Source: Actinomycetales bacterium
GTDB lineage: Bacteria > Actinomycetota > Actinomycetes > Mycobacteriales > Micromonosporaceae
DNA length: 64,000 bases
Direction: 5' to 3'
NCBI GenBank assembly: GCA_002919305.1
Contig: PKFB01000021.1
Coordinates: forward strand, 336,328-400,327
Part shown: piece by piece, positions 35,979-44,563 of the stretch
Layout: every line of letters starts with the position of its first letter
Numbering within the stretch: the stretch's first letter is position 1
Made by a program: the position numbers and the translations under genes
Notes under the pieces: model-generated
What the model was told of the DNA's origin: nothing
Database searches by the model: none
What the model saw: the letters and a program-made list of their open reading frames with translations, nothing else

Positions 35979-36398
35979 GTGGCCGGTGTTCTGGGTGTGG
36001 TCGCGGTGGGGCTGGTGTTCGCCGCGATCGCGGTCCCGTTCCTCGGCTCGGCGTCTCTGGTGATCTGGCGGGCGGGACGGTTACGCCGCCATGGCCTGGC
36101 CACCACCGGCTCCCTGGTCTCATTGCCCCGCCGCTCCCGATCGGGCCTGTACAGCGCGGTGGTGCGGTTCCGCACCCGCGACGGCACGGTGGTGACCGTG
36201 GAGTCCACGCTGACCCGACGGCGGGGACGGCTCCGCCCAGGCGACCGGGTTCAGGTGTGGTACGCGCCGGAACACCCTCACAACGCCGTGGTGCGTAAGT
36301 TCGACACCGGCCTTCCGCCGCTGGTGTTCCTCAGCCTCGGGTTCGGGGTCACCGCGATCGGGATCGTCGTGGTGCGCTCGCTCATCGATCGGCTGTGA
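35979..36398 (+). CDS. DUF3592-type membrane protein
   Basis: A 139-residue protein starting at GTG 35979. A membrane helix at about residues 5-30 and another near the C-terminus (LPPLVFLSLGFGVTAIGIVVV) flank a small beta-rich domain. That domain has RSGLYSAVVRFRTRDGTVVTVES and LRPGDRVQVWYAPEHPHNAVV, typical of DUF3592. Function unknown. It follows the beta-glucosidase by 45 bp and overlaps the last codons of the convergent GDSL hydrolase by 17 bp. Confidence 0.78.
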   Translation: MAGVLGVVAVGLVFAAIAVPFLGSASLVIWRAGRLRRHGLATTGSLVSLPRRSRSGLYSAVVRFRTRDGTVVTVESTLTRRRGRLRPGDRVQVWYAPEHPHNAVVRKFDTGLPPLVFLSLGFGVTAIGIVVVRSLIDRL

Positions 36399-37212
36399 AG
36401 GCCTGAACCGGAGCCAGCTCGGGCCGCTTCGGAAGCACGTTGTCCCCCGAGGAGCGTCCCGCCAGACGCCGCCGGATCCACGGCGCGAAGTGACGCCGCA
36501 CCCAGACCAGGTCCTCGCGGCGGGCACTCAGCCATGGCCGCGGTGGCTGCGAGGGGAGGGTCTGCATCCACTCTGGATCGGCCTCCACCCCCAATGCCCG
36601 CAGCACATGCGCGGCCACCCGGCGATGCCCCAGGGGCGACAAGTGCAGCCGGTCCTCGCTCCACAGTCGACGGTCAGCGAACCCGGTGTCGGCCCACAGA
36701 TCGATCAGCACCGCCTCATGGGCGGCGGCGACCCGACGGATGATCTCGTTGAGCGCCTGGATCCTCGGCAACAGCACCCGGCGGGCCGGCAGCAGTCCGC
36801 TGACGTCCGCGGCGGTGAACAGCAGCACGGTGGCGCCGGTGCCTCGCATTTGCTCAACGATCCGGTCCAACCGCCAGCAGATCCGGTCAACGTCGAAGGA
36901 GCGGCGAAGCGCGTCGTTGCCACCCGCGGCGAAGCTGATCAGATCCGGCCGCATCCGCAGGGCCGCCGGGACCTGCTCGGAGACCACCGCGTCGAAGAGG
37001 CGGCCCCGAATGGCCAGATTGGCGTACTGAAACTGCGGCTCCTGTTCCGCCAGGCGGGTGGCCACCAGGTCCGCCCAGCCCCGGTAGCTGCCATCCGGCA
37101 GCGGATCGTCCAGTCCTTCGGTGAAGCTGTCCCCGATCGCCACGAAACTGCGGGGGAGGGGCAGCTGGTTTCGGGGGGTCGGGTCGATTGGCTGCGCTGG
37201 ACTCACGGGCAT
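36382..37212 (-). CDS. SGNH/GDSL hydrolase
   Basis: A 276-residue serine esterase/lipase-like protein. Block I is FVAIGDSFTEG with the nucleophilic Ser. Block III is SFAAGGNDALR with the oxyanion Asn. Block V is DRLHLSPLGHRRVA with the catalytic Asp-x-x-His. There is no signal peptide, suggesting cytoplasmic action. ATG 37212. The C-terminal 60 residues are basic and Arg/Trp-rich (RPWLSARREDLVWVRRHFAPWIRRRL). Substrate unknown. Confidence 0.9.
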   Translation of the reverse strand: MPVSPAQPIDPTPRNQLPLPRSFVAIGDSFTEGLDDPLPDGSYRGWADLVATRLAEQEPQFQYANLAIRGRLFDAVVSEQVPAALRMRPDLISFAAGGNDALRRSFDVDRICWRLDRIVEQMRGTGATVLLFTAADVSGLLPARRVLLPRIQALNEIIRRVAAAHEAVLIDLWADTGFADRRLWSEDRLHLSPLGHRRVAAHVLRALGVEADPEWMQTLPSQPPRPWLSARREDLVWVRRHFAPWIRRRLAGRSSGDNVLPKRPELAPVQAFTADR

Positions 37213-37389
37213 CAGTGTCTCAGCAGGTCAACAACGCCCCCGTTACCCACCTCCGATACTCTGTGTCACAGATCACTAATCATTACTTCAGAATCCGCCC
37301 AACGTGGACCGTCTCGGTTGGCCCGGAGCGGAGCCGAGGACCTGAAAGGCCTGGAATGCGGGTGGCCCAGCCGGTGGTTGCACCAGAGC

Positions 37390-38028
37390 GTGAACATCGA
37401 CATCTTCTCCGACGTGGTCTGCCCCTGGTGCTACATCGGCAAACACCGTCTTGAGCGGGCGCTCAAGTCCTACGACGGTGAGGTAACCGTACGCTGGCAT
37501 GCTTTCCAGCTCGATCCAGAGGCGCCGCGTACCCCTGAACCGTTGCTGACCAGCCTGGGACGCAAGTTTGGTGGGCCGGAGCGGGCCCGGGCCATCACCG
37601 ACCGGACCGCCGCCGTGGCCGCGGAGGAAGGGTTGGAGCTGCGCTTCGACACCGCGGTGGCCGCGAACACCTTCGACGCGCACCGGCTCCTGTGGCTGGC
37701 CGGCATTCAGGGCTGCCAGGCCGAGGTGGCCGAGGCCCTGTTCCGGGCGTACTTCACCGAGGGCCGGAACCTCAATGATCATGCTGAACTCGCGGCGATC
37801 GCCGACGCGGCCGCCGCCATGGACCCTGACTTCGTCACCGGATTCCTCGCCTCCGACCGTGGGAAGGAGGAGGTGCGGGCGGAGCTGGCCACGGCGGCCG
37901 ACCTGGGGCTGACCGGTGTCCCGACGTTCATCTTCAACCGCAGGTACGCGGTGACCGGGGCGCAGGACTCCGAGACGCTGCTGTCCGTGCTGCGTGAGGT
38001 GGAGCAGCGGTCGGCGTCTGACTCGTGA
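37390..38028 (+). CDS. FrnE-like DsbA-family oxidoreductase
   Basis: A 212-residue thioredoxin-fold protein. The start is GTG 37390, where the fold begins (NIDIFSDVVCPWCYIGKHRL); the longer upstream open frame is antisense to the GDSL gene and not coding. The CPWC redox motif, the helical insert, and the cis-Pro loop LTGVPTFIFNRRYAVTGAQ all fit the FrnE subfamily, cytosolic disulfide/polyketide-associated isomerases. It is transcribed alone and followed by a hairpin and the DnaA-box cluster. Confidence 0.92.
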   Translation: MNIDIFSDVVCPWCYIGKHRLERALKSYDGEVTVRWHAFQLDPEAPRTPEPLLTSLGRKFGGPERARAITDRTAAVAAEEGLELRFDTAVAANTFDAHRLLWLAGIQGCQAEVAEALFRAYFTEGRNLNDHAELAAIADAAAAMDPDFVTGFLASDRGKEEVRAELATAADLGLTGVPTFIFNRRYAVTGAQDSETLLSVLREVEQRSASDS

Positions 38029-38063
38029 CCGTGAATCGCGGCTGTGAATCGTGGCCGGTCACG
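38024..38063 (+). terminator. Weak terminator-like hairpin after the frnE-like gene
   Basis: Bases 38024-38031 pair with 38056-38063 (8 bp). The loop contains the near-duplicate GTGAATCGCGG and GTGAATCGTGG. Confidence 0.35.
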
Positions 38064-38172
38064 GCACGCGACCGGCCCAGGCGTCCTGGATCAGGTCGCC
38101 GGCGACGCCTGGGACGCAGCCCTGTGAGGATGCGGTGCGAAGAGCGCCACGGTCGCGGTTCTACGACCTGAG

Positions 38173-38233
38173 TTATCCACAAGCTGGAGTTATCCACAGG
38201 CTGTGGATACGGTTGTGCACAAGTTGTGGATAG
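38173..38233. promoter_or_regulatory. Remote cluster of five DnaA-box-like sites
   Basis: In 61 bp there are TTATCCACA at 38173-38181 and 38190-38198, TGTGGATAC at 38202-38210 (reverse), TTGTGCACAA at 38213-38222 and TGTGGATAG at 38225-38233 (reverse). Two of the five match the actinobacterial consensus TTATCCACA exactly and the other three differ by one base. The cluster is in the spacer between the frnE-like and ybaK-like genes, about 19 kb from oriC. It could titrate or reactivate DnaA (datA/DARS-like) or be an origin relic. The rest of the 38064-38503 spacer shows no gene. Confidence 0.75.
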
Positions 38234-38503
38234 TGGAGCGGGGGGATGCATTCTCCCCCAACCAGGTATTGGGGTTTCGTCAGCAACGATCCCGTCAATC
38301 ACGCCCGGAAGGACGGATAGGGATGAAGCTGGCGAAACACCTATAACGACGCAGCAAGCGTCATCATAGCCAGCGCTGTCATCGCACCGGTACGGCACCC
38401 CCCGTAGTGGAGTGGTGACCGCACACCACGCGCACCTCAAACCTTGAGACCTCAGACTCTCCTCACACTCTGTGGACACTCTGCGGCCTCAAGCCCTACG
38501 GCT

Positions 38504-39055
38504 TCACCCGGCGAGGCCCTCGATCACCTCGGCGTTAGGCAGACCGGCCAAGGCTCGACCGGGGAGCGCGATCTTGGCGCGGCGCAGGCCCGCCCCCACC
38601 ACCACCGGGTCGACCTCCACCACCCGGGAGTCGATGAAGATCGGCCAGTCCGCTGGCAGCCCAATGGGGGTGATGCCGCCGTACTCCATTCCGGTCTCGG
38701 AGATCGCCGTCTCCATCGGCGCGAAGCTCGCCTTCCGCGCGTTTATCCGGCGGCGTACCACGCCATTGATGTCGGCTCGCGTGGTGGCCAGCACGACACA
38801 GGCCGCGTACCGGACCTCGCTGCCTCGTTTGCCGGCCACGATGACGCAGTTCGCTGACTCCGCGAGGCCGACCCCGTAGCGCTCGCAGAAAGCGGCGGTG
38901 TCGGCCAGCTCCGGATCGATCTCGGCGACCTTCACCTCGGAGACGTCGACATCCGGCACCGACCACTTTTCCAAAGCCGCAGCGACCGGCGGGGCCAGCA
39001 GGTCACTACGGTCGCGGGCTGGCTCCAGCCTCAGAGTCCCGATCATGTTCAGCAA
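38504..39055 (-). CDS. YbaK/EbsC-family aminoacyl-tRNA deacylase
   Basis: A 183-residue protein of the YbaK/ProX editing-domain family, which hydrolyses mischarged aminoacyl-tRNA (Cys-tRNA(Pro), Ala-tRNA(Pro)). Visible features include ANCVIVAGKRG, the conserved RADINGVVRRRINARKASFAP with its lysine, and ETGMEYGGITPIGLP near the active site. The start could be ATG 39055 or the ATG four codons in. Stand-alone gene, no partner evident. Confidence 0.88.
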   Translation of the reverse strand: MLNMIGTLRLEPARDRSDLLAPPVAAALEKWSVPDVDVSEVKVAEIDPELADTAAFCERYGVGLAESANCVIVAGKRGSEVRYAACVVLATTRADINGVVRRRINARKASFAPMETAISETGMEYGGITPIGLPADWPIFIDSRVVEVDPVVVGAGLRRAKIALPGRALAGLPNAEVIEGLAG

Positions 39056-39536
39056 TTATTCAGAACGCCCTGTCACCGCTGATCAAAGCCGCTACTCAGC
39101 AGCGGTGCGGCGTGGGCTCCAGGTCTTCAGGAGCCAGGTCAGAGCCGTGGGAAGCACACACGGTGCCCCTGTGGGGTCCGTCCGGGTATGAGGGCTCTTC
39201 ACTCCATGACCAGAAATGATCGGTGAAGGTGATCGGCCCGACTGATGGTCAAGAGCCGGAAAGCACAGCACAGTAGATGCCGCACCCGCACAGACCCCCG
39301 GTGTCCGTGGCAGGGGAGGAGCACGGCCACCGGGATCAGCTGGCCCGGGACGGGTGCTGGGCGTCGGCTCTTCCCCCCGACACGCGGACCCTGCCCGTCC
39401 CGGTGCCGTCCACCCCACCCTCCCCGAGACAGGGAGAGGCGGCAACCCTGACACCAGCGCCAATGCGTCGATACCGCAGTCTCACATCGGGCGATACCGC
39501 AGCCTCACCGTCGAGACACGATGCCTGAGAGGCTCT
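39056..39536. other. Spacer between ybaK-like and TetR genes
   Basis: No gene is supported. A short direct repeat, CGATACCGCAG followed by T or C and CTCAC, occurs twice between about 39470 and 39515. It could hold the ybaK-like promoter and the terminator of the TetR gene. Confidence 0.4.
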
Positions 39537-40100
39537 TCAATCAGTCCCTTTCCCTAACCCGTCGGTGAGGATCCGGATCAGCGTGTCAAAACTCGCGTCC
39601 ACACTCTCCGGTCGTCCGAACCCACCCAGGGTCTCTAAAGACGCGAAGCCGTGCGCCGCGGCCCGCACACACCGCGCCGCGTGGACCAGCTGCTCACCCT
39701 CCAGGCGGTAGCCCCGTAGCACAGCGAAGATCACCTCCACGACCCGCTCCCCGGCGGCGGCGAGCTCCGGGTCGTTCGGCGGTGCCTGCGGCAACGCGGC
39801 GTACCGGTGGGGAAACTCAATCGCGTACCGGCGGTAGGCCAGCAGCAACTCCCGCAACGCCTCATCGCGGGACCGCCCCATCACCACCTCGGTCAACCGG
39901 TCCGCCAACTCGTGGAAGATCCGGATGGCGATCAACCGTCGGAGCGCGTCCAGGTTGCGAACATGTTTGTACAGCGAAGGGGCGGCGACCCCGACGCGAC
40001 TGGCCACGGCCGCCAAGGTCACCGCTCCAACACCCTCGGCGTCGAGGATGTTGATGGCCGTATCCACTACGGCCTCGGGCGTCAGCCCCGCCCTAGGCAC
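39537..40100 (-). CDS. TetR-family regulator with WHG-type C-terminal domain
   Basis: A 187-residue protein. The HTH spans about residues 8-55 (EAVVDTAINILDAEGVGAVTLAAVASRVG and APSLYKHVRNLDALR). The C-terminal part fits the TetR WHG domain (AYRRYAIEFPHRYAALPQ and CVRAAAHGFASLE). Its start overlaps the end of the alpha/beta hydrolase gene by 8 nt, so both are one operon. Autoregulation through the inverted repeats upstream of the hydrolase is likely. Confidence 0.9.
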   Translation of the reverse strand: MPRAGLTPEAVVDTAINILDAEGVGAVTLAAVASRVGVAAPSLYKHVRNLDALRRLIAIRIFHELADRLTEVVMGRSRDEALRELLLAYRRYAIEFPHRYAALPQAPPNDPELAAAGERVVEVIFAVLRGYRLEGEQLVHAARCVRAAAHGFASLETLGGFGRPESVDASFDTLIRILTDGLGKGTD

Positions 40101-40911
40101 GCACGCCTCCCAGGAAGTTCAGGATCGCGGCCCGGGTGATCTCGGGCGCCTCGTTGTGAGGGTAGTGTCCGGCGCCGTCGACCAACTCCACCCGCACCTG
40201 CGCCGCAGCCGTGAACAGCCGCTCTCCCTCCCGGGCCACCGCCACCGGGTCGGAGTGGTCCGGGTCCCGGGTCCCCATGATGATCAGTACCGGGCACCGT
40301 ACCTCGGGGATCCGGGCGTTGGCCCCAGCCTTAGAGACAGCGGCGAGGGCGCGCAGCGCCGCCAGCCGCCCCGGCTCGGAGAAGCTGGCCCGCAAGGCGC
40401 GGGTGTACGCGCGGAAGTCGGCCGGCTTCGGCAGCTTGTACAGGCTGCTGTAGAAGAGGGTCCACAGCCGCGCGCTGCGTAGGATCACCGCCGCGAGCAG
40501 CTGCAGCAACGGGTTCAGCTTTACATCGGTAAAGAACGGCGCTATCAGCACGATCCCTGTGATCTCGTCGGGCGCCTCGGCCGCTGCCCAGATCGCCGGC
40601 GCTGGCCCGAATGAGTGACCGATCACTATCGCCGGGCCTCCGAGGTGGCGAATCAGCGCCAGCACATCCGCGCCGATGGTTTCGGGGCGGTAGTCATCCC
40701 AGCCGACGCTGGAGTCTCCCTGCCCGCGCAGGTCCATGGTGGCGACCCGGTACCCGGCCTCCGCCAAGGCCGGGATCAGGAAGCGGTAGGTCCGGCGGAC
40801 ATCACCCATCCCCGGGACGCATACCACCAGTGGCCCGTCTCCTCCGGTCACGTCGTAGGCGATCCGACCACCAGGCCGGTCGAGGAATTGGGTTGTGGAG
40901 GTCACGGTCAT
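40093..40911 (-). CDS. Alpha/beta hydrolase
   Basis: A 272-residue alpha/beta hydrolase. The oxyanion region is VVCVPGMGDVRRTYRF, the nucleophile elbow GHSFG (Ser), and the catalytic His is in VDGAGHYPHNEAPE. MDLRGQGDSSVGWDDY is the usual cap-proximal block. No signal peptide. It is co-transcribed with and overlaps its TetR regulator. Targets may be an ester, epoxide or lactone; not decidable from sequence. Confidence 0.92.
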   Translation of the reverse strand: MTVTSTTQFLDRPGGRIAYDVTGGDGPLVVCVPGMGDVRRTYRFLIPALAEAGYRVATMDLRGQGDSSVGWDDYRPETIGADVLALIRHLGGPAIVIGHSFGPAPAIWAAAEAPDEITGIVLIAPFFTDVKLNPLLQLLAAVILRSARLWTLFYSSLYKLPKPADFRAYTRALRASFSEPGRLAALRALAAVSKAGANARIPEVRCPVLIIMGTRDPDHSDPVAVAREGERLFTAAAQVRVELVDGAGHYPHNEAPEITRAAILNFLGGVRA

Positions 40912-40942
40912 GACGGCTCCTTAGCTAGTAACCCCAGCCACC

Positions 40943-40983
40943 TAGTTAATCATAGTAACTAAAAAGCTAATGTCATTAGCTTT
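40943..40983. promoter_or_regulatory. Two TetR-type operators upstream of the hydrolase-TetR operon
   Basis: A 10-bp perfect inverted repeat with 1-nt centre (AAAGCTAATG at 40963-40972, CATTAGCTTT at 40974-40983) stands next to a second one (TAGTTA at 40943-40948, TAACTA at 40956-40961). Both are AT-rich in a GC-rich genome and lie 32-72 bp upstream of the ATG, exactly where a TetR repressor would act. Confidence 0.65.
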
Positions 40984-41685
40984 GAGGGTCAAGTTTCCTG
41001 CTCCTCGCCGTCCCACTCACCCACTGGTTCGCCGCGGGCTCACCGCGGTACAGCGGTTGGCGCGGACTCGGGCATACCCTCATCGGTCGGACGAACTCAT
41101 GCCTCCTGACCGAAACCGTCCATGCCGGCCGGAACTGTCTGCGACGCGCGCCGCGATCCGCCGGGCCGACTCCGCCCTCGCCCACGGCATCACAACAGGA
41201 AATTCACCGCGCCAAGCACCACTTTTCACCTGTTTTGTGAAAAAATTTCCGTTACATAATCCCTGTTATACGGCTGCTGTTCCGGCGACGCCGCCGTCAA
41301 CAATCAGCAGGCTCACCCTCGGCATCACATCGAAATCGTGCGTATTTCTTGCTACTCACGAAAAAATCTGTAACCCGGGCGTGAACCGCTTTAGAAGCTA
41401 TCAGCTACACAGCTATCCCGACGCGTACTTATCACCCCACGGTACGCGCACTATCCCAGGTCACCGTTGGTACACCACATCGACGCGTCACACCCGAGAG
41501 TAGTAATACCCCTTGAAGGGGATTCAGATGATCAACTTCTATTCCTTGACCATTAGTGCATTTCAAGGCAAAAATCTGCTGGGAGCCGAACCGCAAGGGT
41601 CACCTGTCGCCAGGTGCGGATGGCGCGTGGCCTTCAACCGTTCCTTCACCTCTCCTCCGCCTGTGAGAAATGCCGAGGAGTCAGC
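40984..41685. other. Long AT-richer spacer upstream of the CBM2 dehydrogenase
   Basis: About 700 bp with no convincing gene. AT-rich patches occur near 41225-41275 and 41335-41400. A small open frame from ATG 41528 behind AAGGGG runs out of frame into the next gene and looks non-coding. It should contain the promoter and long leader of the secreted dehydrogenase. No full CelR box found. Confidence 0.4.
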
Positions 41686-43122
41686 ATGCTCAAACGCATC
41701 GCATCGGTCGTGTCAGGCCTCACGCTCGCGGCCGGCCTCGTCGCCGTCACCGCACAACCCGCCCAAGCCCAACAGATCGGCGGCTTCGACTTCAGTCGCC
41801 CCGAAGTCGTTGCCACCGGGCTACAGGTCCCCTGGGGCCTGGCCTTCCTCCCCAACGGTGACGCCTTGGTCGGCGAACGCAACAGCGGCCGTGTGCTGCG
41901 GGTACGCCCCGGCAGCACCCCCCAGGTGGTCGCCACCATCTCCGGCGTCACCGCCATCGGTGAGGGCGGCCTGCTCGGCCTTGCCGTATCCCCCACCTTC
42001 ACCCAAGACAACTACGTCTACGCGTACTACACCAGCGCGAACGACAACCGGGTCATCCGGTTCTCCCTCAACTCCCCCCAGACCCAGGAAACGATCCTCA
42101 CCGGTATCCCCCGCGGCCAGTACCACAACGGTGGGCGTATCGCGTTCGGGCCGGACAGGCTGCTCTACATCAGCACCGGTGACGCCGGGCAGTCCGCTAA
42201 CTCCCAAAACCTCAACAGCCTCGGTGGCAAGATTCTGCGGATACACCCGGACGGCACAGTGCCGTCCGACAACCCGTTCCCCGGCTCTCCGGTCTACAGC
42301 CTGGGTCACCGCAACGTGCAAGGCCTGGCCTGGGACAGCGATGGTCGGCTTTACGTCTCCGAACTCGGCCAGAACGCCTGGGACGAGGTGAACCACGTCG
42401 TCCCCGGTGGCAACTACGGCTGGCCGATCGTGGAAGGCATCGGGAGCGATCCCAACTACCGCAACCCCATCGTGACGTGGCGGACCTCCGAGGCTTCCCC
42501 CAGCGGCGCGGCGATCGCCAATGACACCTTGTTCGTCGCGGCGCTGCGCGGGCAGCGTCTGTGGGCGGTACCGCTGGACGGCAGCGGGGGCGCCGGCACC
42601 CCGACCGCTGTCCTGCAGGGTGCCTACGGCCGACTTCGGACGGTCGCGGTCGGACCCGACGGCTGGCTGTGGCTGACCAACACCAACCGCGACGGCGCTG
42701 GTTTCCCCCGTCCGAACGACGACCAGATCCTGCGCTTCCCGCCGGTAGGCAGCACCCCGCCGTCAACGCCACCCATCACCTCGTCGCCGCCCAACACGAG
42801 CCAGCCGCCATTGCCTTCGGGTTGCACCGCCACCTACCGAATCGCCAACCAGTGGAGCGGCGGTTTCCAGGCGGAGGTGACGGTCACCAACTCCGGCACG
42901 TCCCCCATCAATGGCTGGACAGTGCGCTGGACCTTCAGTAACGGTCAAACCGTTACCCAAGGATGGGGCGGTATTTATACCCAGTCCGGTGCTGAGGTGA
43001 CGGTACGCAACCAAGCCTGGAACGGTGTACTTGGTCCCGGAGCATCAACAACAACAGGCTTCATCGGGACCTGGAACAACGCCACCAACGCGGTACCGAC
43101 ACTCAGCTGCACGAGTTCCTGA
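41686..43122 (+). CDS. Secreted PQQ-type glucose/sorbosone dehydrogenase with C-terminal CBM2
   Basis: A 478-residue extracellular enzyme. ATG 41686 behind GAGGAG. The signal peptide ends near residue 28 (AQPAQA). Residues about 35-350 form a GSDH beta-propeller (PF07995-like): PWGLAFLPNGDALVGERN, QYHNGGRIAFGPDRLLY with the His expected at the PQQ site, LGHRNVQGLAWDSDG, and SELGQNAWDEVN. A Ser/Thr/Pro linker (TPPSTPPITSSPPNTSQPP) leads to a family 2 carbohydrate-binding module of about 100 residues, with CTATYRIANQWSGGFQAEV and GWTVRWTF. It probably oxidises sugars while bound to cellulose or chitin. A strong hairpin follows the stop. Confidence 0.9.
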   Translation: MLKRIASVVSGLTLAAGLVAVTAQPAQAQQIGGFDFSRPEVVATGLQVPWGLAFLPNGDALVGERNSGRVLRVRPGSTPQVVATISGVTAIGEGGLLGLAVSPTFTQDNYVYAYYTSANDNRVIRFSLNSPQTQETILTGIPRGQYHNGGRIAFGPDRLLYISTGDAGQSANSQNLNSLGGKILRIHPDGTVPSDNPFPGSPVYSLGHRNVQGLAWDSDGRLYVSELGQNAWDEVNHVVPGGNYGWPIVEGIGSDPNYRNPIVTWRTSEASPSGAAIANDTLFVAALRGQRLWAVPLDGSGGAGTPTAVLQGAYGRLRTVAVGPDGWLWLTNTNRDGAGFPRPNDDQILRFPPVGSTPPSTPPITSSPPNTSQPPLPSGCTATYRIANQWSGGFQAEVTVTNSGTSPINGWTVRWTFSNGQTVTQGWGGIYTQSGAEVTVRNQAWNGVLGPGASTTTGFIGTWNNATNAVPTLSCTSS

Positions 43123-43150
43123 GTCACACGCCGATACCAGGAATCACCCG

Positions 43151-43199
43151 TGATCCGGTGAAGAGCGGGTCATCATTTCGCCCGCCCTTCACCGGATCA
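43151..43199 (+). terminator. Long hairpin terminator after the CBM2 dehydrogenase
   Basis: A 13-bp stem (43151-43163 with 43187-43199) encloses a short inner GCGGG/CCCGC pairing. The following 43200-43489 spacer is AT-richer and should hold the LPMO promoter. Confidence 0.7.
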
Positions 43200-43489
43200 T
43201 CATTTCATATCGGATGTCATGCACTATTCAACTGATCTATATCCTTATTCGTGCTAAGCATTGACAATCGTGACTGAACGTGTGAATCTCTGACCTAGGG
43301 CCGCCGCAGGAGCTGTGTGGACCGGCACGGAAGCCTGGGGAAGCTGTCCGTGCGTACTTCTCACATGTCTGGCCATCGGCATCTGGCCTTTTGTCTTGTC
43401 CGTCCGCGCGGGCCCGCGTGTGATTAACGGCCCCTCACATCCGGCTCGCGCAGCCAGCTGTCCGTATCGAGTCAACCTTTGAGGTCCCC

Positions 43490-44164
43490 ATGTCTCGTAA
43501 ATCGCTGTTTCTGCGCATGTTCGCCGTGACGGCCGCTGCGGTCGCGGTGGCGGCAGTAGGCCTGACCAGCCCAGCCTCAGCCCACGGCGCGGTCATCAAC
43601 CCGGCATATCGCGCTTACAGCTGTTGGCAGCGGTGGGGCAATGACCACCTCAACCCGAACATGGCCTATCAGGACCCGATGTGTTACCAGGCCTGGCAGG
43701 CCAACCCGAACGCCATGTGGAACTGGAACGGCCTGTACCGCAACGGTGTCGGCGGTAACCACCAGGCCGCGGTTCCCAACGGCACTCTCTGCAGCGGTGG
43801 TCACGCTGAGGGCGGTCGCTACAACGCCCTGGACGCCGTGGGTAACTGGCACGCCACCCAGATCAGCACCAACTTCACGATGACCATCTTCGACCAGGCG
43901 AGCCACGGCGCGGACTACTTCCGTGTCTACGTGACCCGTCAGGGCTTCAACCCGACCACCCAGCCGCTGACCTGGAGCGCCCTGGAGTTGGTCGCTCAGA
44001 CCGGTCCTCGGCCCGCCAGCCAGTGGCAGCAGGTCCCGGGTGGTGTTCAGACCACCATCAACGTCAGCGCGCCCGGCCGTAGCGGTCGCCACATCGTCTA
44101 CACCATCTGGCAGGCCAGCCACATGGACCAGGCCTACTACTGGTGCAGCGACGTGATCTTCTGA
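43490..44164 (+). CDS. AA10 lytic polysaccharide monooxygenase
   Basis: A 224-residue secreted copper enzyme closely resembling Thermobifida E7/TfLPMO10A. The signal peptide ends ...SPASA, exposing His32 as the mature N-terminus (HGAVINPAYRAYSCW). The second copper ligand of the His brace is His139 in DQASHGADYF, and the axial Phe is at the C-terminus (CSDVIF). A single AA10 domain, no CBM. E7-type enzymes cleave cellulose and some act on chitin. Its neighbour, a CBM2-linked PQQ dehydrogenase, could be its electron donor. Start ATG 43490 with GAGG upstream; hairpin terminator downstream. Confidence 0.96.
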   Translation: MSRKSLFLRMFAVTAAAVAVAAVGLTSPASAHGAVINPAYRAYSCWQRWGNDHLNPNMAYQDPMCYQAWQANPNAMWNWNGLYRNGVGGNHQAAVPNGTLCSGGHAEGGRYNALDAVGNWHATQISTNFTMTIFDQASHGADYFRVYVTRQGFNPTTQPLTWSALELVAQTGPRPASQWQQVPGGVQTTINVSAPGRSGRHIVYTIWQASHMDQAYYWCSDVIF

Positions 44165-44200
44165 TCCCCTCCCGACCAGGAAAATAACCCACACACCAAC

Positions 44201-44234
44201 GAGGGCCGGGTACGGATTGCCGTACCCGGCCCTC
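44201..44234. terminator. Hairpin terminator after the LPMO
   Basis: A 15-bp perfect stem (44201-44215 with 44220-44234) with a 4-nt loop, 37 nt past the LPMO stop. Confidence 0.8.
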
Positions 44235-44395
44235 ACCTGTGTGGCGTACCCAGAACACGATCCACGCCCGGCCCGCAGCGCCAGACGACGTGGTTTCGAA
44301 AGCCACGCGCGCGTACCTGCAAAAACCAGCGCCTAGCGAAGCATCCACGATGGGCACCCGGCGCCGCCAGCCCACTGAAATACGTCCATAGTGGA

Positions 44396-44439
44396 CCTGG
44401 CGTGGATGTGCCTCCCCCTACCGGCACATCCACGCCAGG
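44396..44439. terminator. 17-bp perfect hairpin between convergent LPMO and inhibitor genes
   Basis: Bases 44396-44412 are the exact complement of 44423-44439, with a C-rich 10-nt loop. Read on the minus strand it lies about 125 nt past the inhibitor-like gene and could be its terminator. Its sequence is unrelated to the LPMO terminator. Confidence 0.6.
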
Positions 44440-44563
44440 CGCATCACCGCCCCGGCACACGCCGGGACGTCGCGTGAGCCGGCCCCACGGCAGGGGACCG
44501 CCTCATCGCTGCGTTTATGTTGTGGTGCGGTACTGACAGACCTCCCGCCGCCGGTTTAGGCGG

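Noticed and set aside
36490..37389. A 300-codon upstream extension of the FrnE-like protein
   Set aside because: The extension is antisense to the GDSL hydrolase; the thioredoxin fold starts at GTG 37390.
39056..39536. Short genes in the ybaK-TetR spacer
   Set aside because: Frames on both strands are Pro/Arg/Thr-rich with no ribosome site or family match.
41528..41685. Possible short leader peptide before the CBM2 dehydrogenase
   Set aside because: It has a fair ribosome site but runs out of frame into the enzyme gene and has no leader-like features.
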